Assembly: GCA_031119555.1 (NCBI GenBank)
Contig: JAVHXQ010000004.1
Location: forward strand, 33,168-97,167
Direction of reading: 5' to 3'
Origin: Candidatus Dactylopiibacterium sp.
GTDB taxonomy: Bacteria; Pseudomonadota; Gammaproteobacteria; Burkholderiales; Rhodocyclaceae
DNA length: 64,000 nucleotides
Shown here piece by piece: positions 1 through 7,900 of this stretch (the first letter of the stretch is position 1; the number at the start of each line of letters is the position of its first letter). Position numbers and translations under genes: made by a program. Under the pieces are notes generated by a model. It searched no databases. It was not told the DNA's origin and worked only from the letters and a program-made list of their open reading frames with translations.

Positions 1-1053
1 GTAGAAGCCGCCGATGCCGCCGGCCATGCCGACCAGACCGGTCATGACGCCGATTTCACGCCGGAAGCGCTGCGGCACGAGCTGGAACACCGCGCCGTTG
101 CCCATGCCGAAGGCCAGCATGGCGCCCGTGAAGCCGGCGGCCGCGAGCCACACCGTGGGCAGGCCCAGGCTTACGATGAAGAGGAAGGCGGCGGCGAGCA
201 CGTACATCAGGCTCAGCATGCGGATGCCGCCCAGGCGGTCGGCGAGGTTGCCGCCGATCGGGCGCACGAGGCTGCCCGCGAACACGCAGCCTGCCGTGAA
301 GAAGGCGGCGCTGCGCGCATCGAGGCCGTATTCGGCGTTGAAGTAGATCGTCAGCGAAGAGGCGAGCCCCGAGAAGCCGCCGAAGGTCACCGCGTAGAAG
401 AACATGAACCACCATGCGTCCCCGTCGCGCAGGAGGCCTGCGTAGTCGGCGAAGGATTTCGGCGGCGGGCAGTCGGGCGCGTCGCGGGCGATCAGCAGAT
501 AGATCGCGAACACCACGGCCAGCGGGATCAGCACGATGCCGAACACGTTGTTCCAGCCGCCGTAGGCGATGGCGAGGCTGGGGGCGAAGAGCGCGGCGAG
601 CACGGTGCCCGAGTTGCCCGCGCCGGCGATGCCCATCGCGGTGCCCTGGTGTTCGGGCGGATACCAGCGCGAGGCCAGCGGCAGCGCGACCGCGAAGGAG
701 GCGCCGGCCACGCCGAGGAAGGCGGCGAGGATCATGACCTGGGTATAGGTGTGGATGCCGAAGTGCCAGGCCGTGAAGAGGGCGCCGATCACGATGATCT
801 GGCCGACGATGCCGGCCGCGCGCGGCCGGATCTGATCGACCAGGACGCCCATGACGATGCGCAGGAAAGCGCCGGAGAGCAGCGGCGTGGCCACCATGAG
901 CCCCTTCTGGGCGGGCGTGAGCTGGAGGTCGGCGGCGATCTGCACGCCCAGCGGGCCGAGCAGGACCCACACCATGAAGGCGAGGTCGAAATACAGGAAC
1001 GCGGCCAGCAGCGTGGGCCAGTGTCCGGCTTTGAGGAAGGATTGCTTGTCCAT
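1..1053 (-). CDS. narK: Nitrate/nitrite MFS transporter (NarK/NasA type), 3' end beyond the window
   Basis: Major-facilitator protein expected to bring nitrate across the inner membrane for assimilation. The frame was read on the minus strand from the ATG at 1053; it stays open for all 351 codons to the window edge, so the C-terminus is missing and the ORF track omits it. The N-terminus (MDKQSFLKAGHWPTLL) leads straight into a hydrophobic helix, and further on come glycine-rich helices such as GNSGTVLAALFAP and the AGSLVRPIGG segment, which resemble the nitrate-signature helices of NarK proteins. It follows nasT and nasS on the same strand, behind a 349-bp leader with a sigma-54 promoter. This argues for an assimilatory rather than respiratory role. 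Nitrite export is an alternative. Confidence 0.85.
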   Translation of the reverse strand, partial: MDKQSFLKAGHWPTLLAAFLYFDLAFMVWVLLGPLGVQIAADLQLTPAQKGLMVATPLLSGAFLRIVMGVLVDQIRPRAAGIVGQIIVIGALFTAWHFGIHTYTQVMILAAFLGVAGASFAVALPLASRWYPPEHQGTAMGIAGAGNSGTVLAALFAPSLAIAYGGWNNVFGIVLIPLAVVFAIYLLIARDAPDCPPPKSFADYAGLLRDGDAWWFMFFYAVTFGGFSGLASSLTIYFNAEYGLDARSAAFFTAGCVFAGSLVRPIGGNLADRLGGIRMLSLMYVLAAAFLFIVSLGLPTVWLAAAGFTGAMLAFGMGNGAVFQLVPQRFRREIGVMTGLVGMAGGIGGFY

Positions 1054-1206
1054 GGTGGCTCCGTCAGGGTTGTGCGCTCGGCAAACCGTGAAGCGGCGAG
1101 GACGGAAGCATCGACCGGGGCGGCGACGAGCTTCACGGCCTTGCATGAGCGGCCGGGGCCGCCTGCATGACGCGTTTGCGCGAAGATCGCCTTTGATCCG
1201 GTCGGG

Positions 1207-1224
1207 GCCGACGACGCTGTCGGC
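1207..1224 (-). promoter_or_regulatory. Hexaloop hairpin, candidate NasT (ANTAR) binding site in the narK leader
   Basis: On the transcribed (minus) strand a perfect 6-bp stem GCCGAC/GTCGGC closes the six-base loop AGCGTC. ANTAR antiterminators of the NasR/NasT class recognise hexaloops with A at position 1 and G at position 4, and this loop has both. It lies about 35-50 nt downstream of the predicted sigma-54 start and well before narK. The known motif has two tandem hairpins; I could not find a convincing second one, nor a clear U-tract terminator, though a very GC-rich hairpin (GCGGCC/GGCCGC) lies further down at about 1151-1164. Confidence 0.5.
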
Positions 1225-1263
1225 TCCGTGGGGCTGCCTTGTGGGGCGGCTCCCGCAGAGCTT

Positions 1264-1281
1264 CTAGCAGAAGCCGTGCCA
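1264..1281 (-). promoter_or_regulatory. Sigma-54 (RpoN) -24/-12 promoter for narK
   Basis: Read on the minus strand the site is TGGCACGGCTTCTGCTAG. This matches the RpoN consensus TGGCACG-N4-YTGCW, with the invariant GG and GC separated by exactly 10 nt. Transcription would start near 1256, leaving a leader of about 200 nt before narK. Nitrogen-controlled sigma-54 promoters are common for assimilatory nitrate genes. Confidence 0.8.
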
Positions 1282-1354
1282 GGTGTCTTGAATGGCTGAA
1301 AGCCTTATGGAAAGGGCTTTTGCGGCGAAGGCGCGGTTGCCGCGCGATGCGTGC

Positions 1355-1375
1355 GCCGCACCGCGAATGTGCGGC
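1355..1375 (-). promoter_or_regulatory. Perfect dyad, candidate NtrC enhancer site upstream of the sigma-54 promoter
   Basis: GCCGCAC and GTGCGGC form a perfect 7-bp inverted repeat around a 7-bp spacer. The core GCAC-N7-GTGC has the 15-bp geometry of the NtrC consensus GCACC-N5-GGTGC, although the inner bases are only partly conserved. Its centre lies about 85 bp above the -24 element, a normal enhancer distance. Because it begins only 27 bp after the nasS stop, it could instead be an RNA hairpin, but no T-run follows. Confidence 0.45.
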
Positions 1376-1402
1376 GCGGGCCGATCTGGTGCGGGCGCGG
1401 CG

Positions 1403-2575
1403 TCAGCGCGCGCGGGGGTCCGCGTGCGGGGGCAGGTAGCGGTCGGGGCGGGAACCATCCCAGACTTCGCCGTCCATGAGCACGCTGCTGCGCAGGGGGC
1501 GCGCCGGCAGGCTCACGCCCAGCGCGCGGGCGGCCTCGGCATACAGATCGGTGCGGTGGATGCTGCGTGCGATCTGCTCATGCTCGACGCGTCCGAGCAT
1601 GCCCCAGCGCTGATGCTGGGCGAGGAACCACATGCCGTCGGAGAGCCAGGGGAAGCTGGCCTCGCCGTCGGCGAAGAACTGCATCGGATGCGCATCCTGC
1701 CACTGGCGGCCGAGGCCGTCTTCGTACTCGCCCAGCATGCGTCCCTGGATCGTGGCGGGCGCGATATCCAGGTGATGCGGCGCGGCGATCAGCCCGGCGG
1801 CCCGCACGCGGTTGGCCGGGCTGGCGTCGAGCCAGCGCGCCGCCTCCAGGACGGCGCAGATCAGGGCGCGCGCGGTGGCGGGGTACTCGCGCGTGAAGCG
1901 GGCGGTCGTGGCGAGCACCTTCTCGGGGTGGTCGGGCCAGATCTGCTGGGACGTGGCCACCGTGAAGCCGACGCCTTCGAGGATCGCATGCTGGTTCCAC
2001 GGCTCGCCCGCGCAGAAGCCGTCCATGTTGCCGCGACGCAGGTTGATGCTCATGTCGGGCGGCGGCACGACGATGCGGTGGATGTCGTGCATCGGATCAA
2101 TGCCATGCGCCGCGAGCCAGTAGTACAGCCACATGGCGTGCGTGCCGGTGGGAAAGGTCTGTGCGAAGGTCGCGCGCTGCGTGGCCTGCGCGAGGTGGCG
2201 GGCAAGGCTCTCACCGTCGCGCACGCCGTGCGCGAGCAGCGTGCGCGACAGCGTGATGGCCTGCCCGTTGCGCGACAGCGCGATGAGGATGTTCATGGCT
2301 TCCTGCACGCCGCCCAGGCCGGTGTGGATGCCATAGACCTGCCCGTACAGCGCCTGCGAGGCGTGCAGCTCGCCCGCGACCAGGCGGTCGCGCACCGCGG
2401 CCCACGAGGCCTGGCGCTCGGGCACGATGCGCAGCCCGTAGCGGCGGTCGAAGCCGAGTTCCGCCGCCATGATGAGCGACGCGCAGTCGGTGAGCGGAAT
2501 GTAGCCGACGCGGACTTCCTCCAGCTCGGGGCGGTCGGAACCTTCGACGCGGGCGGACGGGGGCTGGGTACTCAT
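1403..2575 (-). CDS. nasS: NasS, cytoplasmic nitrate sensor of the NasS-NasT system
   Basis: A 390-residue protein of the NrtA/CmpA periplasmic-binding-protein family (VRVGYIPLTDCASLIMAAELG near the start; RRGNMDGFCAGEPWN in the middle). It has no signal peptide: the N-terminus is polar and runs directly into the first strand. It should therefore stay in the cytoplasm, as NasS proteins do. In known systems NasS binds and silences the antiterminator NasT, and nitrate or nitrite releases NasT. The nasT gene lies immediately upstream on the same strand and a nitrate transporter downstream, which supports sensor rather than transport duty. An ABC permease and ATPase are absent here, arguing against a role as a transport binding protein. 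Confidence 0.85.
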   Translation of the reverse strand: MSTQPPSARVEGSDRPELEEVRVGYIPLTDCASLIMAAELGFDRRYGLRIVPERQASWAAVRDRLVAGELHASQALYGQVYGIHTGLGGVQEAMNILIALSRNGQAITLSRTLLAHGVRDGESLARHLAQATQRATFAQTFPTGTHAMWLYYWLAAHGIDPMHDIHRIVVPPPDMSINLRRGNMDGFCAGEPWNQHAILEGVGFTVATSQQIWPDHPEKVLATTARFTREYPATARALICAVLEAARWLDASPANRVRAAGLIAAPHHLDIAPATIQGRMLGEYEDGLGRQWQDAHPMQFFADGEASFPWLSDGMWFLAQHQRWGMLGRVEHEQIARSIHRTDLYAEAARALGVSLPARPLRSSVLMDGEVWDGSRPDRYLPPHADPRAR

Positions 2576-2699
2576 GCGGTGTTCTTTCGCGACCGCCCGG
2601 GGGCGGAGGGTGACAGGGCGTCATCATGACGGCTGCGCGCGCTCCGTGACGGCGGAGCCGCCGGGAGGGCGTCCGCGCGGGTCCGATGTGATGCTTTTG

Positions 2700-3287
2700 T
2701 CATGAATTTTCCCCCAGCAGCAGATCGGCCGCCGCGATGAGCTGCTCCGCCACGTCGTGGATGCGACGGCCGCGCTCCATCGCCATCTTGCGCAGGGCGT
2801 GATAGGCCTCGTCCTCGCTCATGTGGCGGGATTTCATGAGCAGACCCTTGGCACGCTCGACGAGGACGCGCTCGGAGAGCTTGCGCTGCGCTTCGTCGCG
2901 CTCGCGACGCACGGTCTGGAAAGCCTCGAAGCTCGCGGTGGCGGTCTTCAGCAGCGGCGCGAGGCGTTCCGGGCTCAGGCCGTCGACCACGTACGAGGAC
3001 ACGCCCGCGCGCAGGGCGCGGCGGATCACGTCGTCGTCGTCGTCGCCCGCGAACATCAGGACGGGGCGCGGCAGGTTGCGGTCGAGCGCGGCGAGGTTCT
3101 CCAGCGTGTCGCGGCTGGGCGAATCGGTGTGGATCAGCAGCACGTCGGGCTGCAGCTGCTGCACGCGTTCGTGCAGGGCCAGCGCGTCGGGCAGCACCGC
3201 GGCCACCATGTGACCGGCGCGCGTGAGGGCTTCACAGATCTCCAGCGCGCGTTCGCGGATTTCGTCGATGACCAGAACCTTGAGCAT
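2700..3287 (-). CDS. nasT: NasT, ANTAR-domain transcription antiterminator
   Basis: A 195-residue response-regulator-like protein. Residues about 1-120 form the receiver-like domain and about 130-190 the ANTAR domain (ERAKGLLMKSRHMSEDEAY, a helical RNA-binding module). The start is the ATG at 3287 (MLKVLVIDEI), because the ORF track's 25 extra residues look non-coding. NasT binds paired hexaloop hairpins in nitrate-assimilation leaders and prevents termination; NasS holds it inactive. The acidic pair D8-E9 is present, but the expected phosphoacceptor position reads LLIHTDSPSRD, with His53 where related proteins usually have Asp. Phosphorylation is therefore unlikely to be the switch. It lies 124 bp upstream of nasS and is divergent from rpsF. 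Confidence 0.88.
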   Translation of the reverse strand: MLKVLVIDEIRERALEICEALTRAGHMVAAVLPDALALHERVQQLQPDVLLIHTDSPSRDTLENLAALDRNLPRPVLMFAGDDDDDVIRRALRAGVSSYVVDGLSPERLAPLLKTATASFEAFQTVRRERDEAQRKLSERVLVERAKGLLMKSRHMSEDEAYHALRKMAMERGRRIHDVAEQLIAAADLLLGENS

Positions 3288-3366
3288 GGGGGCGGAAGGT
3301 GGGGCAGGCGTGGAAAGGAAAAGCCGGCGCCAAGAGTATGCCGTCCGCGGCGTTCTTGTCATGGTC

Positions 3367-3396
3367 TTGCGGTGCGAGGCGCGTCTGGGCTAGAAT
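3367..3396 (+). promoter_or_regulatory. Sigma-70 promoter for the rpsF operon
   Basis: TTGCGG (-35) and TAGAAT (-10) are separated by 18 bp, followed after about 65 bp by the rpsF ribosome-binding site. It lies in the 174-bp divergent region between nasT and rpsF. No other good -10 is seen there on this strand. Confidence 0.6.
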
Positions 3397-3461
3397 CCGC
3401 GGTTCCCTTGCTCCACCGGTACGCATGCCGGGGAGCTGTTTTCAACCCGTAAGGAGTCCGC

Positions 3462-3851
3462 ATGCGACATTACGAAATCGTTTTCATCGTCCATCCGGAT
3501 CAGAGCGAGCAGGTGCCCGCGATGATCGAGCGCTACAAGTCCCTCGTGGCTTCGCGCAATGGCCAGATCCATCGTCTGGAAGACTGGGGCCGCCGTCAGC
3601 TGGCTTACCCGATCCAGAAGATCCACAAGGCTCACTACGTTCTGATGAACATCGAAGTCGATCAGCCGACCATCGATGAAATCGAACACGCCTTCAAGTT
3701 CAACGACGCCGTGCTGCGCCACCTCACCATCAAGACGAAGAAGGCCGTGACCGCTCCGTCGCCGATGATGAAGGAAGAAAAGTCGCGCTCGCTGACCCCC
3801 GCCGCCGCTGAAGAAGCCAAGCCCGCCGAAGGCGCCGCTTCGCAGGCCTGA
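3462..3851 (+). CDS. rpsF: 30S ribosomal protein bS6
   Basis: Ribosomal protein of the small-subunit platform that binds 16S rRNA together with bS18. The 129-residue product opens [18 protein letters not shown] and contains the conserved [13 protein letters not shown] segment, followed by an alanine/glutamate-rich tail ([13 protein letters not shown]) typical of betaproteobacteria. The ATG follows AAGGAGTCCGC, a strong ribosome-binding site. It heads the operon rpsF-priB-rpsR-rplI; its TGA overlaps the priB ATG, so translation is probably coupled. Confidence 0.97.
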   Translation: MRHYEIVFIVHPDQSEQVPAMIERYKSLVASRNGQIHRLEDWGRRQLAYPIQKIHKAHYVLMNIEVDQPTIDEIEHAFKFNDAVLRHLTIKTKKAVTAPSPMMKEEKSRSLTPAAAEEAKPAEGAASQA

Positions 3852-4165
3852 TGGGCGTTGCGGAAGACAACACGGTCCGCCTTTGCGGCGTGATCGTCGC
3901 ACGGGAAGCCCTGCGATGGACACCCGCCCGGGTGCCGGTGCTGGAAATGCGCATCGAGCACCAGTCCCGGCAGATGGAAGCCGGAGCGGAACGCGAGGTC
4001 TTCTGCGAACTCAAGGTCAGGGCCATCGGCCCCGCAGCACAGCAGATCGAGGTCGTGGCACTGGGCAGCCGCCTGGCGATGGAAGGATTCCTCGCCGCGC
4101 GCAGCGCCCGCAACCGGGCACCGGTGCTGCACATCAGAACATTTGAATTGTTGGAAGGAAATTGA
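3851..4165 (+). CDS. priB: Primosomal replication protein N (PriB)
   Basis: Single-stranded DNA-binding OB-fold protein that helps PriA reload the replicative helicase at stalled forks. The 104-residue length and the position between rpsF and rpsR are diagnostic of PriB in beta- and gammaproteobacteria. Visible family features include the early strand [10 protein letters not shown] and LEMRIEHQS. The ATG overlaps the rpsF stop codon (TGATG), which implies coupled translation. Sequence identity in this family is low, so the call leans partly on synteny. Confidence 0.9.
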   Translation: MGVAEDNTVRLCGVIVAREALRWTPARVPVLEMRIEHQSRQMEAGAEREVFCELKVRAIGPAAQQIEVVALGSRLAMEGFLAARSARNRAPVLHIRTFELLEGN

Positions 4166-4167
4166 TC

Positions 4168-4443
4168 ATGGCATTCAGGCCTGCAAAGAAGGACGACAAG
4201 AAGGGCGGCAACCGTGGTGGTGGTCTGTTCAAGCGTCGCAAGTTCTGCCGTTTCTCGGCGGAAAAGATCGAAGAGATCGATTACAAGGACATCGAGATCC
4301 TGAAGGATTTCGTGACCGAACACGGCAAGATCATGCCGGCCCGCATCACCGGCACCAAGGCCGGCTATCAGCGTCAACTGTCGACCGCCATCAAGCGCGC
4401 CCGTTTCCTGGCGCTGATGCCGTACACCGACCTGCACCAGTAA
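4168..4443 (+). CDS. rpsR: 30S ribosomal protein bS18
   Basis: Small basic ribosomal protein, partner of bS6 on the 30S platform. The 91-residue product carries the typical [19 protein letters not shown] and [12 protein letters not shown] segments. The ATG at 4168 was chosen over the TTG at 4162 of the ORF track because GGAAGGAA sits seven bases upstream of it. It starts two bases after the priB stop. Confidence 0.97.
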   Translation: MAFRPAKKDDKKGGNRGGGLFKRRKFCRFSAEKIEEIDYKDIEILKDFVTEHGKIMPARITGTKAGYQRQLSTAIKRARFLALMPYTDLHQ

Positions 4444-4458
4444 TCCGGGGGATACACG

Positions 4459-4908
4459 ATGCAAATCATTCTGCTTGAAAAAGTTGTGAACCTCGGCAAC
4501 CTGGGCGACGTGGTCAACGTGAAGGAAGGCTACGCCCGTAACTTCCTGATCCCGACCGGCCGTGCCAAGCGCGCCACCTCGGCCAACCTGGCCGAATTCG
4601 AAGCCCGCCGCGTCGAGCTCGAGAAGGTTGCCGCCGAGAAGCTGGCCGCTGCTCAGCAAGCCGCGACCAAGGTCGAAGGCCTGACCGTTCAGCTGGTCCG
4701 CAAGGCCGGCGTGGATGGCCGCCTGTTCGGCTCCGTGACCAACGGCGACATCGCCGAAGCGCTGGTGGCCCTGGGCCATCCGGTCGAGAAGGCCGGCGTG
4801 CGTCTGCCCAACGGCCCGATCAAGCTCGTTGGCGACAACGCGATCGAAATCGCGCTGCACACCGACGTGCTCGCCAACATCACGGTTTCCGTGCTGGGCG
4901 AACACTGA
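4459..4908 (+). CDS. rplI: 50S ribosomal protein bL9
   Basis: Large-subunit protein bL9, which binds near the L1 stalk and helps keep the reading frame. The 149 residues show the two-lobed layout: an N-terminal rRNA-binding domain ([22 protein letters not shown]), the long connecting helix rich in Ala/Glu/Lys at about residues 45-75, and a C-terminal domain ([16 protein letters not shown]). Last gene of the rpsF operon; a strong terminator follows. Confidence 0.97.
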   Translation: MQIILLEKVVNLGNLGDVVNVKEGYARNFLIPTGRAKRATSANLAEFEARRVELEKVAAEKLAAAQQAATKVEGLTVQLVRKAGVDGRLFGSVTNGDIAEALVALGHPVEKAGVRLPNGPIKLVGDNAIEIALHTDVLANITVSVLGEH

Positions 4909-4944
4909 TCCACGACGCCTGCGGGCGTCTGCGGGTCAAACAGA

Positions 4945-4972
4945 AGGCCGCGTCGTGAGACGCGGCCTTTTT
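4945..4972 (+). terminator. Rho-independent terminator of the rpsF-rplI operon
   Basis: A perfect 10-bp stem AGGCCGCGTC/GACGCGGCCT with a GTGA loop is followed by a T-run (TTTTT). It begins 37 bp after the rplI stop and separates the operon from the convergent GntR gene. Confidence 0.93.
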
Positions 4973-5002
4973 GTTGCCCGCGAGCTGCGGCGGGCTTCGC
5001 GC

Positions 5003-5737
5003 TCAGGGGGTGGCGGGGCCTTCGAAGAGGCGGCGGCGGGCGTTGCCGAGGTGAAAGCGCATGGCCTCGGCGGCGTCGACCGACGAGCCTTTCTCGATGG
5101 CCATGAGGATCTCGCGGTGTTCGATCTGCACGCGCTCGCGCCAGATGCGTTCGCGTTCGAGCGAGAGGTTCAGCGCAAGACGCATGCCGACCTTGACCTG
5201 TTCGAAGATGAGTTCCAGCGCGGTCACGAAGAACATGTTCTGCGAGGCGCGGGCGATCGCAAGGTGAAAGTGCAGGTCCTGCTCGACGTACTCAGCGTTG
5301 TCGTCGCGCAGGCGTGCCCGTTCCATGGCTTCGAAGCAGCGGCGGATTTCCTCGATGTCGCGCGGTGTGCGCAGATCGGCCGCCAGCGCCGCGCCCGGCG
5401 CTTCGATGGCGAGGCGGAAAGCGAAGCAGCGCTGCACGTCGGCGATGCTTTCGATGGGGGCGAAGCGCTTGATGTTGCGGTCGGGCCGGCGCAGCACGTA
5501 GCTGCCGGAACCGCGCCGCGACGTGATCAGCCCGTCCAGCCGCAGGCGCGAGAGGGCCTCGCGCACCGTGGGACGGGAGACGCCATACAGCGTGGCAAGC
5601 TCGGTTTCCGTGGGCAGGCGGGCGTTCTCGCCGAACTCGCCGCTGGACATGGCCTCGATGATGCCGGTGTAGACCGCATCGACGCGGTTGTTGGTGACGA
5701 GGCGGGAAGATCTCTTGGCCGGGCTAGGGTTTTCCAT
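5003..5737 (-). CDS. FadR/FCD-type GntR transcriptional regulator
   Basis: A 244-residue regulator. The winged helix-turn-helix covers residues about 15-85 (RLPTETELATLYGVSRPTVREALSRL, then the wing GLITSRRGSGSYV). The all-helical FCD ligand domain covers about 95-235, with the metal/ligand residues of the family visible in EQDLHFHLAIARAS and the late HREILMAI and RFHLGNARR stretches. It is the last gene of a minus-strand series dctP-dctQ-dctM-terC-gntR and most likely controls that operon in response to the TRAP substrate. FCD regulators usually bind organic acids or sugar acids. A matching TNGTNNNACNA site lies upstream of dctP. Confidence 0.85.
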   Translation of the reverse strand: MENPSPAKRSSRLVTNNRVDAVYTGIIEAMSSGEFGENARLPTETELATLYGVSRPTVREALSRLRLDGLITSRRGSGSYVLRRPDRNIKRFAPIESIADVQRCFAFRLAIEAPGAALAADLRTPRDIEEIRRCFEAMERARLRDDNAEYVEQDLHFHLAIARASQNMFFVTALELIFEQVKVGMRLALNLSLERERIWRERVQIEHREILMAIEKGSSVDAAEAMRFHLGNARRRLFEGPATP

Positions 5738-5772
5738 CTGGCGTGGCTTCCTTGATATGCCTGACTGCTGCA

Positions 5773-5797
5773 GGGGCGGCAGGGTGGCCGCCGCCCC
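5773..5797 (-). other. Intercistronic hairpin between terC and gntR
   Basis: A perfect 8-bp inverted repeat GGGGCGGC/GCCGCCCC with a 9-base loop lies in the 72-bp gap. No T-run follows, so it is more likely a processing or stability element than an efficient terminator. Confidence 0.35.
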
Positions 5798-5809
5798 GGG
5801 GCCGGTCCA

Positions 5810-6511
5810 TCAGGTGGCCGTGCGGCTGCGGTGCAGCATCAGCTTGCCGATGGCCAGCACGAGCAGCGCACCCGCGATGCCGAAGCCCAGGCGTGCCGTT
5901 TCCGTGTTGGGAATGACGTTCGCCAGACCCGGATCGGTCTGCACCATGTGGCCCGCGATCCAGCCCAGCAGCATGGCGCCCAGCGTGATCACGATGGGGA
6001 GCCTGTCCATGAGCTTGATGACGAGCTGGCTGCCGTACACGATGATGGGAATGCTCACGATCAGGCCGAACACGACGAGGATGATCTGGTGCTGCTCACC
6101 CGCGCCCTGGGCCGCGCCCGCGATGGCGATCACGTTGTCCAGGCTCATCACGAAGTCGGCGACGATGATGGTCTTGATCGCGGCGAGGAGGCGGTCGCTG
6201 GCGGCGACTTCATGGCCTTCGTCGCTCTCGGGCTTGAGGAGCTTCACGCCGATCCAGAGCAGCAGCACGCCGCCGGCGAGCTTGAGGAAGGGGATCGCGA
6301 GCAGCTGCAGCGCGAAGAAGATCAGCAGCACGCGCAGCACGATGGCGCCCACGGTGCCCCAGATGATGCCCTTGAAACGCTGGTTGGCCGGCAGCTTGCG
6401 ACAGGCCATGGCGATGACGACCGCATTGTCGCCGCCCAGCAGGATGTCGATCATGATGATCTGGGCGACGGCCGTCCAGAAATGCGGGGTGAGAAGTTCG
6501 CTGAATTCCAT
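5810..6511 (-). CDS. TerC/YjbE-family integral membrane protein
   Basis: A 233-residue protein with about seven hydrophobic helices and the TerC signature acidic motifs within membrane segments: IMIDILLGGDNAVVIAMACR near residue 20 and VADFVMSLDNVIAIAGAA near residue 120. Family members are linked to tellurium resistance and metal (manganese or calcium) export, sometimes in cotranslational metal loading; the exact ion cannot be told from sequence. It lies between dctM and gntR on the same strand, 108 bp after dctM behind a strong hairpin. A paralogue with the same length and motifs is at 39727-40452. Confidence 0.85.
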   Translation of the reverse strand: MEFSELLTPHFWTAVAQIIMIDILLGGDNAVVIAMACRKLPANQRFKGIIWGTVGAIVLRVLLIFFALQLLAIPFLKLAGGVLLLWIGVKLLKPESDEGHEVAASDRLLAAIKTIIVADFVMSLDNVIAIAGAAQGAGEQHQIILVVFGLIVSIPIIVYGSQLVIKLMDRLPIVITLGAMLLGWIAGHMVQTDPGLANVIPNTETARLGFGIAGALLVLAIGKLMLHRSRTAT

Positions 6512-6579
6512 GGGAAGAGATTCCGAAAAGCGGGGAGGCGCCGCGGGCGCGCCTCAAGGGCGCAGCCCCGCAGCGACAC

Positions 6580-6607
6580 GGCCGGCAACCGCGCTGCGGT
6601 GCCGGCC
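6580..6607 (-). other. Strong hairpin between dctM and terC
   Basis: GGCCGGC(A)ACCGC pairs with GCGGTGCCGGCC across a GCT loop: a 12-bp stem with one bulged A, starting about 12 nt after the dctM stop. Without a U-tract it may act as a partial terminator or a 3'-end stabiliser that lowers terC-gntR expression relative to the transporter. Confidence 0.45.
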
Positions 6608-6619
6608 GATGAGGCTGGA

Positions 6620-7900
6620 TCAGTGGAAGAGGTTGGGCAGGGTCATCGACACGGCCGGGATGAAGGTCACGGCAAACATTGTCAGGGCGAGGGCCAGATA
6701 GAATGGCCAGATCGTCCGCATGACCTTCTCGACCGAGATCTCCGCGATCGCGCATCCGATGAACTGCGTAGTGCCCACCGGCGGAGTGTTCAGGCCGAGT
6801 GCGCAGTTGAGCAGGATCATGATGCCGAACTGGGTCGGGTCCATGCCGTACTTCATCGCGATCGGCAGGAAGATCGGCGTGCACACGAGGATCGTCGGTG
6901 CCATGTCGAGGAAGGTGCCGAGCAGGAAGAGGATGACGTTGATCATCAGGAAGATGATCCACGGATTCTCCGAGATGCTCGCCAGCGCCTGGCCGGTCAG
7001 TTCAGCGATCTGGTAGTAGGCGATGAAGTAGCCGAAGGTCGCCGAAATACCGATCAGCGCGAGCACCACGCCCGTCTTCTTCACGGCGTGCGCCAGGGCT
7101 GCCACGAATTGCGGGAAGGTCAGGCTGCGATAGACCAGCACCGTCAGGCACAAGGCATACAGCACGGCGATGGAGGCCGACTCGGTGGCGGTGAAGACAC
7201 CCGACAGGATGCCGGAGACGATGATCACCACCACGAAGAGCCCCGGGAACGCCGCTGCCGCGGTGCGGCCGACAGCGGGCCAGCCGGGGAACACGCCGCG
7301 GCCATAACCGCGCTTGACGGCCATGTAATAGGCTGCGCCCAGGTTGCAGACCATCAGGATCGCCGCCGGCACGATGCCCGCGAGGATCAGCGAGGTCACG
7401 GAAGCCATGCCGCCGCACGCCAGCGTGTAGATGATGATGTTGTGCGAGGTGGGCATCAGCGCGCCGACCAGCGAGGCGTGCGTGGTGACGTTCACCGCGT
7501 AGTCCGCGTCGTAGCCTTCACGCTTCATCGCGGGGATCAGCACGCCGCCCATCGCGGACACGTCCGCCACCGGGGAGCCCGACACGCCGCCGAACAGCGT
7601 GCAGGCCACGACGTTGCTCATGCCCAGACCGCCGCGCCAGTGGCCGACCATTGCCTTGGCGAAATTCACGATGCGGTCGGCGATGCCGCCCAGCAGCATC
7701 AGCTCGCCGGCGAAGATGAAGAAGGGGATCGCCAGGAAAGTGAAGACCTGCATGCCGCCCGTCATCTTCTGGAAGACGACTGCCATCGGCAGGCCTTCAT
7801 AGAGGATGGTGGCGACGGCCGACAGACCGATGGCGAACATGACCGGCACGCCGATGATCAGCGCGCCCATGAATACTGCGGAAAGAATGATCAGTGCCAT
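6620..7900 (-). CDS. dctM: TRAP transporter large permease (DctM)
   Basis: A 426-residue, strongly hydrophobic protein with the usual 12-13 membrane helices of the DctM subunit, the part of TRAP transporters that carries the sodium-coupled substrate path. Typical segments are AIPFFIFAGELMLLGGIADRI, GGVSGSPVADVSAMG and the late NCALGLNTPPVGTTQF. Its ATG lies inside the end of dctQ (10-nt overlap), so the two membrane subunits are probably translationally coupled. Confidence 0.95.
   Translation of the reverse strand: MALIILSAVFMGALIIGVPVMFAIGLSAVATILYEGLPMAVVFQKMTGGMQVFTFLAIPFFIFAGELMLLGGIADRIVNFAKAMVGHWRGGLGMSNVVACTLFGGVSGSPVADVSAMGGVLIPAMKREGYDADYAVNVTTHASLVGALMPTSHNIIIYTLACGGMASVTSLILAGIVPAAILMVCNLGAAYYMAVKRGYGRGVFPGWPAVGRTAAAAFPGLFVVVIIVSGILSGVFTATESASIAVLYALCLTVLVYRSLTFPQFVAALAHAVKKTGVVLALIGISATFGYFIAYYQIAELTGQALASISENPWIIFLMINVILFLLGTFLDMAPTILVCTPIFLPIAMKYGMDPTQFGIMILLNCALGLNTPPVGTTQFIGCAIAEISVEKVMRTIWPFYLALALTMFAVTFIPAVSMTLPNLFH

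Noticed and set aside
1151-1164. GCGGCC/GGCCGC hairpin in the narK leader as the NasT-controlled terminator
   Set aside because: No U-tract follows; it is mentioned only as a possible structured element.
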